Below, piece by piece: positions 37,867 through 49,500 of a stretch of DNA of 64,000 nt. The notes beneath the pieces were generated by a model. It worked only from the letters and a program-made list of their open reading frames with translations, did no database searches and was not told where the DNA came from. The position numbers and the translations under genes are program-made. Source of the stretch: Crambe crambe. Taxonomy: Eukaryota > Porifera > Demospongiae > Poecilosclerida > Crambeidae. The stretch is taken from assembly GCA_963924555.1 (NCBI GenBank), contig OZ004587.1, positions 8,200,075 through 8,264,074 of the forward strand. Direction: 5' to 3'. Each line of letters opens with the position of its first letter. Within the stretch, counting starts at the first letter, position 1.

Positions 37867-40800
37867 CCCAGTATTTTTCCACATACACAATAGTTTTAAT
37901 ATAGCTAGCTAGCTACTACATTTCAGGGCTGGAGCATCAAGAGGATAAGTGCTAGTGGGATGGGTGGCAGGAATCCCCTGTTACCCTACAACCTTAGAGT
38001 ACAAGTCCAAGGAAAATTGCTTGATTGGCAATCAAAAAAATTAGTACAGTAGGTATGCATGCTGATCTATACAGTATTAAAAGACTTTCAAAAACTTGGC
38101 ATTATTTTTCAGTTTAAAATGAAGGGGGCGGGGCTGATGGGGGTGGAGCACCAGGAGGGTAAGCATTAGCAGGATGGGGGGCGGGAATCCCCTGTGGTTG
38201 TGCTGGGGGGTAAGCTGGATCCGGGTGTTGACCAGGAAGAGGTGCATTTGAATCTGGATATTGGCCAGGGATCTGTGTCAGGGGGTATGCAGTTGGATAA
38301 GATGCTGGAGCTTGCGAAGTTTGGGGATATGGAGCTTGTTGGGCTTGGGGATATGGTGCTTGCCGGGCTTGACCGGGATATGCCCCATCCCCTGCAGTTG
38401 AGGAGGCCGGGGGGTAATGCTGGATTGCAGTGTCGTAGGAGGGAGGTGGGGCTGATTGAAGCTCTGAATTCTTTGGATAAGCAGCAGGTGGCTCTTGAGG
38501 ATTAGCATTGTATTGCTGGACTGGATATGATGCAGGTTGCTGCATGGCCACACCTCCTTGGTTGGATGTGGCGACAACTGTGCAGGCTGCAGGTTGAGGA
38601 GGTGCTACAGTATGACGTCTTCGTGACCTAGTATTACTGGCAGAACAAGCTACGCAACAGATGATGCAGAAGAAGGTAAGGAATCCAAGGGCAACAAGAC
38701 CTCCAATCACACCTCCAATGATGGCTCCAACAGCTACAAAAATATATAGAGGTGTAGTGTACATGAACTTTGAACCCTTAGCTAGAACATTCTATAGGAA
38801 ATTACTCATTCTGATCTGAGTTGTGTGCTAGCTTGAGTGCTTTGCACAGGCACATAATTAGCAACTGCATAACAACAAGCTACACTGTTCTAAGCTGTTA
38901 GTACTAGCTTTAAAAAAATTCCAAATAGCCAACTTAACCTCAACACTATTATTTCACTTATCCGGCAGCCTGCTTGGACAAAGGTGTCCGGATAACCGAG
39001 GTTCGACTGTACTGACTCACTACCTATACCTCTTACTTGATCGCAACAACATATTAGCTAATTAGCACCATTGCATGCTGAAAATCCTTTCACACCTTCA
39101 CTCAAAATGTAGTCAGAACAAGCTCATTTTCAATAGGCAGGGTCAGTGCATGGAAATTTCAGACTTACATATAAGGCATAGCTCCCTTGGTATGAGGCTT
39201 ACGCTACATGGTGTGATAAAACCTGCTGCTGCTGGTATGTATGCTGTCTCCCCAACACACATAACCACCCAATACACATACTCAATGCTCTCTCATTTGC
39301 ACAATCATCTGGAAATTTCCATGGACGTTCAACTGATCCCTCCTATCAAATAACCTTTATAGGTAGGATGGACCAGTAAGTAGGTCTACTTGCCCATTTG
39401 AAGCTAAAATAATAAATGGCTATTCGTAGAGTTTCAGGTTAGACCATTTTATACAAGGGACACACTTACAAGTGCTGGAGCCAGAGCTGGAGCTGATAAA
39501 ACACTCCAAGGCTACATCTTCACTATGACTGCAAGTAGTAACACCATTACTAAATAATCCAATAGAGCGACAGAACCCTAGCATGGTGTTCGAAGTTGAG
39601 CAGTCAACGTTAGTCAACCAAATTATCCCTGTTCCTCGACTGTAACTGCATGAATATCAAGAAAATTGCAGTTGAATATTTATGATCCTCATTTCGATTG
39701 TCAGTTATACGTAATGATCATCCTTAGGACTGACACAGTAATCACAGTGATACTCAGTATCCAGATACTTGCATCAAAGTGCACATCCACTTACCAGCTA
39801 CTAGCTAAATAAGCCAATGATCGAGTCCAAGTGTGCAATCCTTATGCTGTAAAATCCCCAGGGGCACATCATTTCCTTTGATCTTTGTGGATACATGTCG
39901 TCAGAAATAGAGCACCATTCTACTCTCTGGATATAAGTATCCTGAAAGTATCCAGATACAAAAAATATCCATGTATCCGGATACAGGCTTGTAGTTTTTG
40001 GACTGGAATTCATAATTATTAGCTACTTGTTATCACTTCAGCCTACCCAAGAGTTACAACATTTCCACTCCTCGTGGCTCCAAAAAAAGCGAGTTGCCTG
40101 CAAGCCACATTGGCTTCAGTGGTACCGAAACCTCACACACTGTGCCCCACTACCCAGACCAGTAAATCTCCAAACGACCACGCCCACTGGATGAGCTGGA
40201 GCCAACCAACCTCAAATCACCTCCTAGAATAAGATTTCTGTGATAAGTACCACTTTGGAAATAATTTCTATGTGGCCAATTTAAGAGACACAGGGCCTAT
40301 GCCCGAGGGCTACTAAATTTAGTGCCCTGTAACTGACCAATCAGGTTGCAAAGCTAAACTTTTTGTATTTTTGACCCAGATAAAAAGGATAATTGGAAAT
40401 CCCTTGCTAATTATTATTTTGAACAATTAATAACATCTGGAGGGACTTGCTTGAAGGTGTGACAAAACACACCAACTTCACTATATGGCCATGAGGGACT
40501 CACTTGAAGGTGTGGTAGAGCACACCAACTTCACTATATGGCTATGAGGGACTCACCTGAAGGTGTGGTAGTGCAAATCAAAGCTACATCTTCACCATGG
40601 CCACAATTATGACTCCCCAAGGAACGATGACTACATTGCAGTAGGGGAGTCCTCGTATTTGGGCAGTTAACATCATCAAGCCAAATAGTCCCAATTCCTT
40701 GTAAATATCTGCATGAAACACGAGTAAGAAATATTCCATAACAGCAGGGATAGCCTTATTTCAAAGCTATATTAGAATCCATGAAAGTGGGTGCTAGATT

Positions 40801-41059
40801 ATTGGAGGGGGTCACGGTCCATTACTATGAGGAATGAAAAGAATTAAGGCCACAGTTCATGATCAATGAAAGGGGCAAAGAGGGGGCTACAGTTCAGGAA
40901 TATTCTGTTTCTGTTCTACATAATGTCATCCTAAGTATGATCATTGTGTGTACAAGACCATGCAGGTATGTATTTAATGGCAACAGGGTTTTTTTAGCAT
41001 CCTACTACATCAAGTTTCCCCCTGGCTTTCCAAGGTAAAGGTGGATTGTAACAGAATAA

Positions 41060-41335
41060 AATTTACACAGCTTCCTTTTAAGTAGCCCAACTCTAAAGCC
41101 ACAAGTAAGTCCTTTGAAAGGAGGCTATATAAATTTTGGTTTGGTGTTCATCTTGCAACATGAAATTCAGAACACCAAACCAAAATTTACATAGCCTCCT
41201 TTCAAAGGTGGCTTTAGAGTTGGGGTACTTAAAAGGAAGCTATGTAAATTTTGATTTGGTGTTAAAAGGAGGCTATGTAAATTTTGGTTTGGTGTTCTGA
41301 ATTTCATGTTGCAAGATCACTGCAATCCACTGTAT
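41060..41335. repeat. Compound inverted/direct repeat
   Basis: aaattttggtttggtgttc occurs several times in both orientations together with aggctatgtaaatttt and ctttagagttg blocks. Gene H has a single copy at about 34540, so the block was amplified in gene I intron 1. Confidence 0.7.
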
Positions 41336-42123
41336 CCTTATCCTCACTTACCCTAAATCACCAACATTTCCATATCTTGAATACCCAAAAAACCCAAGTT
41401 GTCTGCAGGCAGACTCAGCTTCATTGCCACCAAATGAATCATCACACACTGTGCCCCATACTCCATTATAGAAGATCTCCAAGCGACCACGACTAGATGT
41501 CCCACCAACTAACCTCAAGTCACCAGATGAAAGTCCTACAATGATAATATCTGTGTGACCTCAAATCATAAACATGTGTACTATTATGTATAAACTATAA
41601 CTGGTACCACAAATAACTGGAGAGGGACTTTTACAACTGCATTCTTGGCAGCAATTGCATAAAGTGCAACCTACTCAGTTTAAAGGTCAAGGGGTGACGC
41701 TTGATATAATATAGTACCCACACAGTCTGCGGCCACAGACTGATGATGATACATGCATGTGGTAGAGAAATTCCAACCTGCGATGGAAAGTCCAGTGAAC
41801 ACGCACACGCACGTCATCCTAGGACCCTGTGTCCAATTTGTAGAGTTAGCTAAGTCCAGAACACGCACAAGTCACTGCTGTAACACGGCTAATCTCAATT
41901 CCATTAGCATTCAGTACCCATGATGTACGAGGGTGTGAGTACCCATGGTATGTATGAGGGTGTGAGTACAAGGATTACTATTTCATACCATGCATGCATG
42001 AGGCACAATAGGCATTGAGCTGAAGTTTTATAAACACCTGTACACTGGCAATAAAGTTTGTGTCCACTCAGTGAAAAGGGGCAGTGAAAACTGCTAGTTA
42101 TTACGAGTTGGATGTGCTATCTA

Positions 42124-42274
42124 CAGTGGATTGCAGGTTGCTTGACACTAGTACTTCAGACACTGAGGTCACATGGACCAATAGATTTGCAGGCAATGAT
42201 GTCAGCATGAATCTGATTGGTCCATGTGAACTTGCTGGTTGAAGTACTAGTGTCAAACAACCTGCAATCCACTG
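42124..42274. mobile_element. 151-bp MITE, CAGxGGATTGCAGG family, copy 2
   Basis: Ends CAGTGGATTGCAGGTTG and complement, extended by ttgacactagtacttca arms; TA on both sides. Intron 1 of gene I. Confidence 0.8.
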
Positions 42275-42460
42275 TAGCTAACTAACAGGTACGTACCGGT
42301 GCGCATGCACCAATTATACAACTTCAACGCGTAACTTCGACATTGGTCTTTACCATTTCTCATATAGCTCACGTACCTAGAGTTTGAGAAGTACAGGTAG
42401 AGAGTACCAAGAGAAGAACTGCTACAGTCCTTGATCCTCCTCCTTCCATTTTTACAATTG

Positions 42461-42530
42461 TGCGCGCGCGCCAATTACGTAGTTATTTTTTTAAAAAGTC
42501 AAAAAAATTATGCGCGTCAGCGCATGCGCA
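42461..42530. promoter_or_regulatory. GC-palindrome cluster upstream of gene I
   Basis: tgcgcgcgcgcc at 42461 and cagcgcatgcgca at 42518, both NRF1-like, within 80 bp of the gene I start. The remaining sequence to 42847 holds repeated ccaaaagaccatag blocks and no gene. Confidence 0.5.
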
Positions 42531-42847
42531 GCCCGCCCACGTCACATCACATTGTATTAATTTTCCCCAAAAGACCATAGTCCCAAAAGACCATAGTTCC
42601 AAAAACATTGGATATATGTTACGCATCATATATCTATGATCGCTAATTTTTCCCAAAAGACATTGAATAGTGTAAAGCTACATACTACATGAATGGAACA
42701 AGAGTTGACTACACTAATAACCGTCAGCCACTTTGATAGAGAACTGACTGCACCCCAGCCAGTCCCCAGGTCCAATGCAGGTATTTATAATCCATATGAG
42801 TAAGAAAAGATTGTTATTGTCTATGTGAGAGGATGGAGGTGGAGCAG

Positions 42848-44810
42848 TTAATGTGAGTTATCAGGAAGTGGGAGGTTTTGAGGGGTATGGGGTGGAGGAA
42901 TCATGGACCTACTAGGAGGACCAGCAGCATCTGAATAAGGGGCAGGGATTTCCCGAGGCTCCGTTGGGGAGTAGACTGGGCCTGGATCTTGACTGGGGAG
43001 AGGCGAGTCTGGATATTGACTGGAGATCTGTGGCTGTGGGTATTCAGTAACCATAGCAGGACTAGGATAAGCTCCACCCCCTACAGCGAGGGATGGATAG
43101 CTCTTGATAGCGTCATTGTAGGAAGGAAGTGGTGCTGCTTGAAGTCGAGAATCTGATGGGTAAGCAGCAGGAGAATCTTGTGGTTTGTAGTTCTGTTGCA
43201 TTGCCGAGGGCACGTCCTCAGGCTCAAGCTCCGGAATAGCCACCACTGTACACTGACTGGGCACTACAGTTTTACAATTTTCTTGCCCCCTCCTCCTCCT
43301 CCTTCTGCTGTTACATGATGCATAGTAATAACCGCAGAGAAAAAATATACAGCATCCAAGAGTGGCTAATGTTCCTATAACTATTCCAGCGATAGCCCCT
43401 GGACCGTCTATTGGACAAAAAAGATGTGTTATGCATGAATAGGTACTAGTCATATGTGTGAAATATGCTCACTTGTACTTTTCCACATCATTCTCGTACC
43501 ACACATGTATGTATGTATGTAGGAGTTCGAGTGGAGCCTTATTCTTTGGGGGGATCATTTAATACATACTTAGACATTTTAGGATTAAAAGTTGTATTCC
43601 AAGGCGCAAGAGGAAAAATATTTACACTAGCTGGATTACATAGCTAGATCAGGACTCTTTTGGACTGTCATTGAATAGCACATCATTCAATGAAATAATT
43701 ATATTATTGATCCTATTAATTTTACTCACATGAGTATCTTCCACCGTTAATGTCACTGTTCCCGATCCCACACACTAGTGCCACGTCTTCACTATGGAGG
43801 CAATTGCCCCAAATTTTTCCGGATCCTGGAGTGTACCTGCAAGAGTTCATAGCATGTTACATAGCTACACTGAGGGAAATAATTTTTTGTGTGCTTTGAA
43901 AAAACAAAAACAAACAAACAAACAAACAAACAACAACAACAAAAAAAACAGTGAAGGAAATGATGTGGTTCACACTTCAATTTTTGCAACACTACTATAT
44001 TATGTCAGCTATTTTTTCCCCTACTCTAAAGAGAGAACGGTCCCTCTCCTTGTGGCTGTATTGAATCCAAGTTGTCTGCAGGCAGCATTGGCTTCAGTTC
44101 TACCAAAACCATCGTCACACACTGTGCCCCATTCACCATTGTAGTAGATCTCCAAACGACCACCAGATGAAGAAGTAGACCCCAAGTTGTTTACTAACCT
44201 CAAATCACCTGTATGTTGTATGTGAGATGCAGATCATGGCTAATCTGGCGTAGCCAGCCCCGAGCGCCAAAGGCGCGAGGGTCTGGTGACACATAATACT
44301 TGGACTTGTTCCGGGGCAGGAAGTGCCGGATGATGCTTCCAATTATTCATGTATCACGATGACGCATTACGCGCGCAGTGGGCAGAACCGCAGGAACATC
44401 TCTCCTAGATAGAAAAGCATCCAACTGCTCAAACTTCAACCGCTATCCTATGGATTGGTACCCGAATCTAACAGCAGTTCTGTCGGCAGCATCTTTCAGA
44501 GTTGTTGCAGAGCATGTGGCTATTTTAAATGAGGTCATCCAGTGGCGCGTGACGTCAATTCGCGTCACTAAACGTCAGAACACGTCACATAATGATATTC
44601 ATTCATTTAGCAGATTTCTTGCTAAATGAACAAGTCCAAGTATTATGTGTCTCCAGACCCTCGCGCCTTCGGCGCTCGGGGCTGGCTGCGCCAGATTAGA
44701 TCATGGCTAGGCTAGCTAAGAAACACACCTTGAATTGGTGAAGTATTAATACTGCGGACAGAGAGCATCAGGAAAATTAATGCAACAACCTCAGAATGAA
44801 GTCCTCCCAT
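42848..44810 (-). CDS. Gene J: receptor with a shortened (mini) SRCR domain
   Basis: Four exons: complement(42848..43407, 43730..43836, 44025..44208, 44729..44810), 933 nt, 310 aa. Signal peptide [20 protein letters not shown]. The first SRCR half (28-88) is normal: [28 protein letters not shown]. The second half exon is only 107 nt instead of about 150. GSGKIW passes straight to [13 protein letters not shown], so the middle of the half-domain and two Cys are missing, in frame. Helix with [15 protein letters not shown], then SRRRRRRGQ and [12 protein letters not shown]. The tail has [12 protein letters not shown], where the usual PPxY is LPSY, and [18 protein letters not shown] at the end. 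Its duplicate L keeps PPSY. Gene J keeps a full frame, so it is probably functional. Confidence 0.82.
44241..44698. mobile_element. 458-bp MULE-like MITE with 9-bp duplication
   Basis: Ends TAATCTGGCG...CGCCAGATTA with long GC-rich arms (cagccccgagcgcc / ggcgctcggggctgg). Flanked by GATCATGGC twice (44232-44240, 44699-44707). The duplicate gene L has the empty site, gcagatcatggctaggc at about 50518. So the insertion in gene J intron 1 post-dates the segmental duplication. Confidence 0.92.
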
Positions 44811-44881
44811 GTTTGTAAAGATTAGGAAACAGCAGATCAACTTTTACACAGCTAGCATAGCCAGTGTTTTTATACAACGCG

Positions 44882-44913
44882 ATGACGTACTGGCTGGAAG
44901 GTGCGCACGCGCA
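44882..44913. promoter_or_regulatory. Gene J promoter block: TGACGTA plus NRF1-like site
   Basis: atgacgta (bZIP/CRE-like) followed 13 bp later by tgcgcacgcgca, which fits the NRF1 consensus exactly, 90 bp upstream of the start. Conserved in L (50702-50733) and partly in M. Confidence 0.6.
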
Positions 44914-44933
44914 GGTGTATAGAATGTACTATT

Positions 44934-45218
44934 AGGCCACTATTATAGAATCCTAGTTTCCTGTCCAAGAAGACATCCACAAGTGCTGCGGGCGGGCGGT
45001 TATTATAATTATTCTATTATTGCTTCGTTGTTTGTCTCAAGGGTCCTATCTTCATCATTCACCACGGGCTTTCCCAAAAAGAGCTGCATGTGAAGCCAAA
45101 TGTGCGCGCTCTATTGCGTGCATGAGCAATGGCAGGCGCTAGGCAGTAATAATATTTTTTGATGCGGTGCAATACGCGGGCGGTGGACAGGAAACAATCA
45201 TTCTATTAATAGTGGCCT
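44934..45218. mobile_element. 285-bp MITE between J and K
   Basis: Ends AGGCCACTATTA and TAATAGTGGCCT, with TATT-like flanks. Absent from the duplicate, where a different small hairpin occupies the site (50753-50784). Confidence 0.75.
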
Positions 45219-45304
45219 TATTCACTATCAACTAGACCACTTCCTGTTGGGACTCTGCCATCAATGAATAAGTAGTAACTGTTCTCTGTAAAAATTAAGT
45301 ATGA

Positions 45305-45716
45305 TTATACGAGAAAAGTATTGGAGGTGAAGCAGTTATATAAAGTACCCAAGTTATCAGGATTTTGAGGGGCGTATGGGGTGGAGGGATCGTGGGGACA
45401 AGCAGCATCTAGATAAGGGGAAGGGATTCCCTGAGGCGGGGGGGGGGGGGGGGGGGGGGGGGTAAACTGGGCCTGGATGTTGACAGGTCTGGTCAGTGGT
45501 GGTATCTTGTTGTCAGCATTGGGCGCATATGGATTGGTATAATTGGTTTCTGGATAAGGTCGTGCTGCCGCCACATGCATTGAAAGAGATCCAGGGGCAC
45601 GGGCAGGCACTGCAGCAGTGTTGTGTGGTTGCCTCCTGGTGTGATGGCCAGTCATGGCAATAAAGGCTGCCATTACAAATGAAGATCATTCCTCCTAAAA
45701 GTCTCTTCAATTGATG
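45305..45716 (-). pseudogene. K: orphan broken membrane/tail exon
   Basis: Tail frame [20 protein letters not shown], then [11 protein letters not shown], matches gene O. The transmembrane part (GGTLGGMIL in O) carries an extra T and a small deletion and is out of frame. The O-type tail is shortened and interrupted by a poly-G tract (45437-45462). No SRCR or signal exons lie between here and the next gene. A gene relic derived from an O-like copy. Confidence 0.75.
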
Positions 45717-45840
45717 TTATCATGCACACCTATCACGAGTGCCATGACGTCTGCCCAAGCTACTATTTTAGGACACATTTGGGAAGTGCGCATATACTAT
45801 TAACAAGACAACTTCCTGTTGGGACTCAGTTGTGTGGTAC

Positions 45841-46221
45841 ATCCCTGGCAGCTGAAATTGCTGAGTCTACCTGCTGGCTCAAAATCTGGGACCTGGCTCT
45901 TGACTTTGGTCCACGTGTGCACCACAGCCATCCAATCTCTGTTCAACATGATGACCAGACCTGTGTTTGGCTCAACCCCTTGTGCCTTTTGTGAAGATAC
46001 AGTCCTAGCGACTTATTTTGAACACTTTCTTACATGTCACCTCCCTGCTAACTGCCCAGGGATGACTACTAGGGAGGAAATTACGGGAGAGCTGAAGAAG
46101 GAGAACCCTGACATCAATCACATCATCAGGCTAATCATATGTCCACCCTCAGACTAACGCAGTAATGCTATTTTACTATTATTCTGATGCCTACGGGTTT
46201 ACATGTATTTGAATTGAATTG
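45841..46221 (+). pseudogene. Retroelement-like fragment between the two duplication copies
   Basis: Two overlapping frames share one coding remnant: IWDLALDFGPR in one, then RPVFGSTPCAFCEDTVLATY and FEHFLTCHLP in another. A C-x2-C ... H-x4-C pattern like this is found at the C-terminus of some non-LTR reverse transcriptases. The frame break shows decay. It lies exactly between the end of copy 1 and the start of copy 2, so it may mark the duplication joint. Confidence 0.4.
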
Positions 46222-46588
46222 TTGTATTAATTTTTCCCAAAAGACCATAGTCCCAACAAAAGTAGTCCCAAAAGACCATAGTCCCAAAAGTAGTCCCAAA
46301 AGACCATAGTTCCAAAAGCAATAGTGTAAAGGACATTGGATATATGTTATGCATTATAATTATATCTATGATTGGTAATTTTTCCCAAAAGACATTGAAT
46401 AGTGTAAAGCTACAGAGCTAGCTAGCTACATGAATGGAACAAGAGTAGACTACACTAAATAACCCTCATCCCTTTGATAGAGAACTGACTGCACCCCAGC
46501 CAGTCCCCAGGTCTAATGCAGGTATTTATAATCCATATGAGTAAGAAAAGATCGTTATTGTCTATGTGAGAGGATGGAGGTGGAGCAG

Positions 46589-49500
46589 TTAATGCGAGTT
46601 ATCAGGAGGTGGGAGGTTTTGAGGGGTATGGGGTGGAGGAATCATGGACCTACTAGGAGGACCAGCAGCATCTGAATAAGGGGCTGGGATTCCCTGAGGC
46701 TCTGTTGGTGAGTAAACTGGGCCTGGATCTTGACTGGGGAGAGACGAGTCTGGATATTGACTGGAGATCTGTGGCTGTGGGTATTCAGTAATCATAGCAG
46801 GACTAGGATAAGCTCCACTCCCTACAGCGGGGGATGAATAGCTCTTGATAGCGTCATCGTAGGAAGGAGGTGGTGCTGTTTGAAGTCGAGAATCTGATGG
46901 GTAAGCAGCAGGAGAATCCTGTGGTTTGTAGCTCTGTTGCATTGCCGAGGGCACGTCCTCAGGCTCGAGCTCCGGAATAGCCACCACTGTACACTGACTG
47001 GGCACTACAGTTCTACGATTTTCTTGCCCCCTCCTCCTCCTCCTCCTGCTGTTATATGATGCATAGTAATAACCGTGGAGAAAAAATATACAGCATCCAG
47101 CGGCTAATGTTCCTATAACAGTTCCAGCGATAGCCCCTGGACCGTCTATTGGACAAAAAAGATGTGTTATGCATGAATAGGTACTAGTCATATGTGTGAA
47201 ATATGCTCACTTGTACTTTTCCACATCATTCTCGTACCACACATGTATGTATGTAGGAGTTCGAGTGGAGCCTTATTCTTTGGGGGGATCATTACATACA
47301 GCTGATTGCATCAACCTTGCAAAATGGATAATAAAAAGTGGAAACCACAGTTTACACAATGTCTAGACTATTACGTAATTTGCGCGCGTACTTTTACACT
47401 GGCTTAGCAATGGATCACTTCTTTATGTCGCCTTACTATCATGACTATCCAATGCTTAGTACTGGGAGTGCTACTCAGCCACAGGTTTTGGCCACAAGTA
47501 ACCATTCATCATCTGCTGCTACATATTCAGTTTTATCCTTGAACATTTCACCATCTGCTGTAAGTTGATGGGCACTATTTGGGATTGTTAAAGACAGGAG
47601 AGGATTGGTTTTTTGTTGGTCTAGTTCAGCTCATGCAGTGATGTGATATGTTTTATAGAGTGATCTGTGTAGTATACCAATCAGTTGATTTGTATAGGGA
47701 TTAGCCTTCTGATCAAGTATCCAACATTATTATGACAACGTTATGTTTGACATTATATAGCAACCTACAAGGGAAAAGAAGTATGGTTATCTTGTACGTA
47801 TTATCCCTCCTGATAAAAAAAGTGATGCCAAAACATATGAATGGCACAATGTGCACGAGGAGTTTCAGTCACCAACTGAACTTAAAAAGCTAATGGATAC
47901 ATTTAAAGACAAGCTACCAGATAGCTTTGACTTTCAAGTTGGTTATGTCACTAAAAAGGGAAGTAGTAAACGATGGATTGAACAAGAGGCTGACCTTACA
48001 TCTATGTACAAACAGCTTGAAGGCAGTGAGACAGTTACTATATTTTGTGATGGTAAACATAAGGAGCCCACACCACCCACACGAAAAAGGAACCGAACAA
48101 ATGATGACCCTCCTCCAGCATCTGATCATGAAGGAGAAACAAAACAAGTGGCGAATGATTTAAGTGAGAGACACGGAAGCAAATGGAATCATAGGCAGTA
48201 CCAAATTTGGGCCAGAATGCACATTAATAACCAATGGGATAGTCTGGATGAACCCCCCAATATTCCCTTAATTAGTGGTGGTATTAAAATATCTCGGAAA
48301 GAAACTTTATCTGAAACACTGTCTGGAGCTGCTGTAGCTTTAGTTAAGGCACTGACCAATCAGAATTCAAGTAATCAGTCAGAATCGAACGGAAAGTCTA
48401 CACCTCAACCATTACCGTCCGTTGGTGTGTCACCTGCCAGCAAGGCTCGGCTAAGCAGAGAGTATATAACACAGCTAAAAGAATTACAAGACTTGCGAGA
48501 GTGTGGTGTTTTAAATGAGGATGAATTTCAAGAACAAAAAAAGTTTGCTCTGAACAACCTACGCAAAATGAATAGTACATAACAATGAACTACACATTAG
48601 CTACTTGATATAATTATTGTGTATTATTAGTATGTGCAAGTGAAATCATATGTATCCAGCATGATTAAACCAGCCAAAACAGTCGTCTTTAGATACTACA
48701 CTAAAGGCAGCTTGTACAAAGTCGATTATTCCTTGTTCTTCAATCCTCTGAATTGCAGCATCATTCTCCTTTAAGCATGCCTTAACTTTTGAAAAAAGCT
48801 CTTCAATAGGATTGAGATCAGGTGAATAGGGCGGTAGGAAGTGAACTATTGCACCAACACTCTGGATTAGTTTAATGGCACGTTCTGTGTGGTGTATGGT
48901 TGCATTATCCAGCAAGATAACGCTCCTTGGATTAATTCCATTGTATGGCAGTAAATGTGGCAGTAGGTATAGCTCAATAAAATTGCAAAATATCTCCTCA
49001 TTGACTGACTCAGTGCTGCACTTAGTACTCACAAAGCCATCTATACCCATGGCAGCAATGGCTGATATTTTTTTTCCTCTGCAAAAAAGCCGCACATTCC
49101 TAGCACGTAATCCTATATTAAGCAATTTACATAGTCAAAATTTGAGGGTCTATTATTCAATTATCTGCATTGGTTTGACCTACCTTTCAAAGCATATCCA
49201 AATTTCCTCATGGAAGATCGGCGGTCACATCCTGTCTCATCGACAAAAACCATCATTTCAGGGGTATATGACTTACACTCTTCCATAAAATAACTCCTAA
49301 GTCCTAAATTGCGTTGCCTTGCTATATTACTCAGCTTTTTATGTGAAAAGTTATTATGTTGTAAGAAACGGCACACAGTTGATTCAGCTATTACAGTACC
49401 AAAATTATCACTGATATGTTTGCAGATCTCCTTTAAATAGATGGAAGGATTTTCCAATACAATTTCAAGGATTGCGAACATTTCAAAATCACTAAGCTTA

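Larger units (their letters stand above)
38114..42449 (-). pseudogene. Gene I: two-SRCR receptor with disabling 4-nt deletion
   Basis: Exons: 38114..38733 (helix and tail), 39470..39645 (SRCR2b), 40047..40223 (SRCR2a), 40557..40708 (SRCR1b), 41352..41535 (SRCR1a), 42377..42449 (signal, MEGGGSRTVAVLLLVLSTC). Everything looks functional except SRCR2a, which lacks four bases (atcg) at about 40130 in the VCDDGFG codons. The frame then reaches a TAA just before the donor. The exon is 177 nt where paralogues have 181. Helix and tail are excellent ([33 protein letters not shown]). Either a young pseudogene, a truncated secreted SRCR protein, or an assembly error. A relic of the SRCR3a exon edge lies at about 39395, as in G. 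Introns of G and I share long stretches, so they are recent copies of each other. Confidence 0.75.
42552..45840. repeat. Segmental duplication, copy 1 (genes J and K)
   Basis: Aligns to 46222-51390 in the same orientation, both starting at ttgtattaattttt and ending at cagttgtgtggtac. The copies are separated by 381 bp. They differ by MITEs in copy 1 (44241-44698, 44934-45218) and by the Tc1-like transposon in copy 2. Confidence 0.85.

Noticed and set aside
38965..39014. gataaccgaggttcgactgta, like the end of a pogo/Tigger element
   Set aside because: Only one end is seen and no partner could be matched, so it is not listed as an element.
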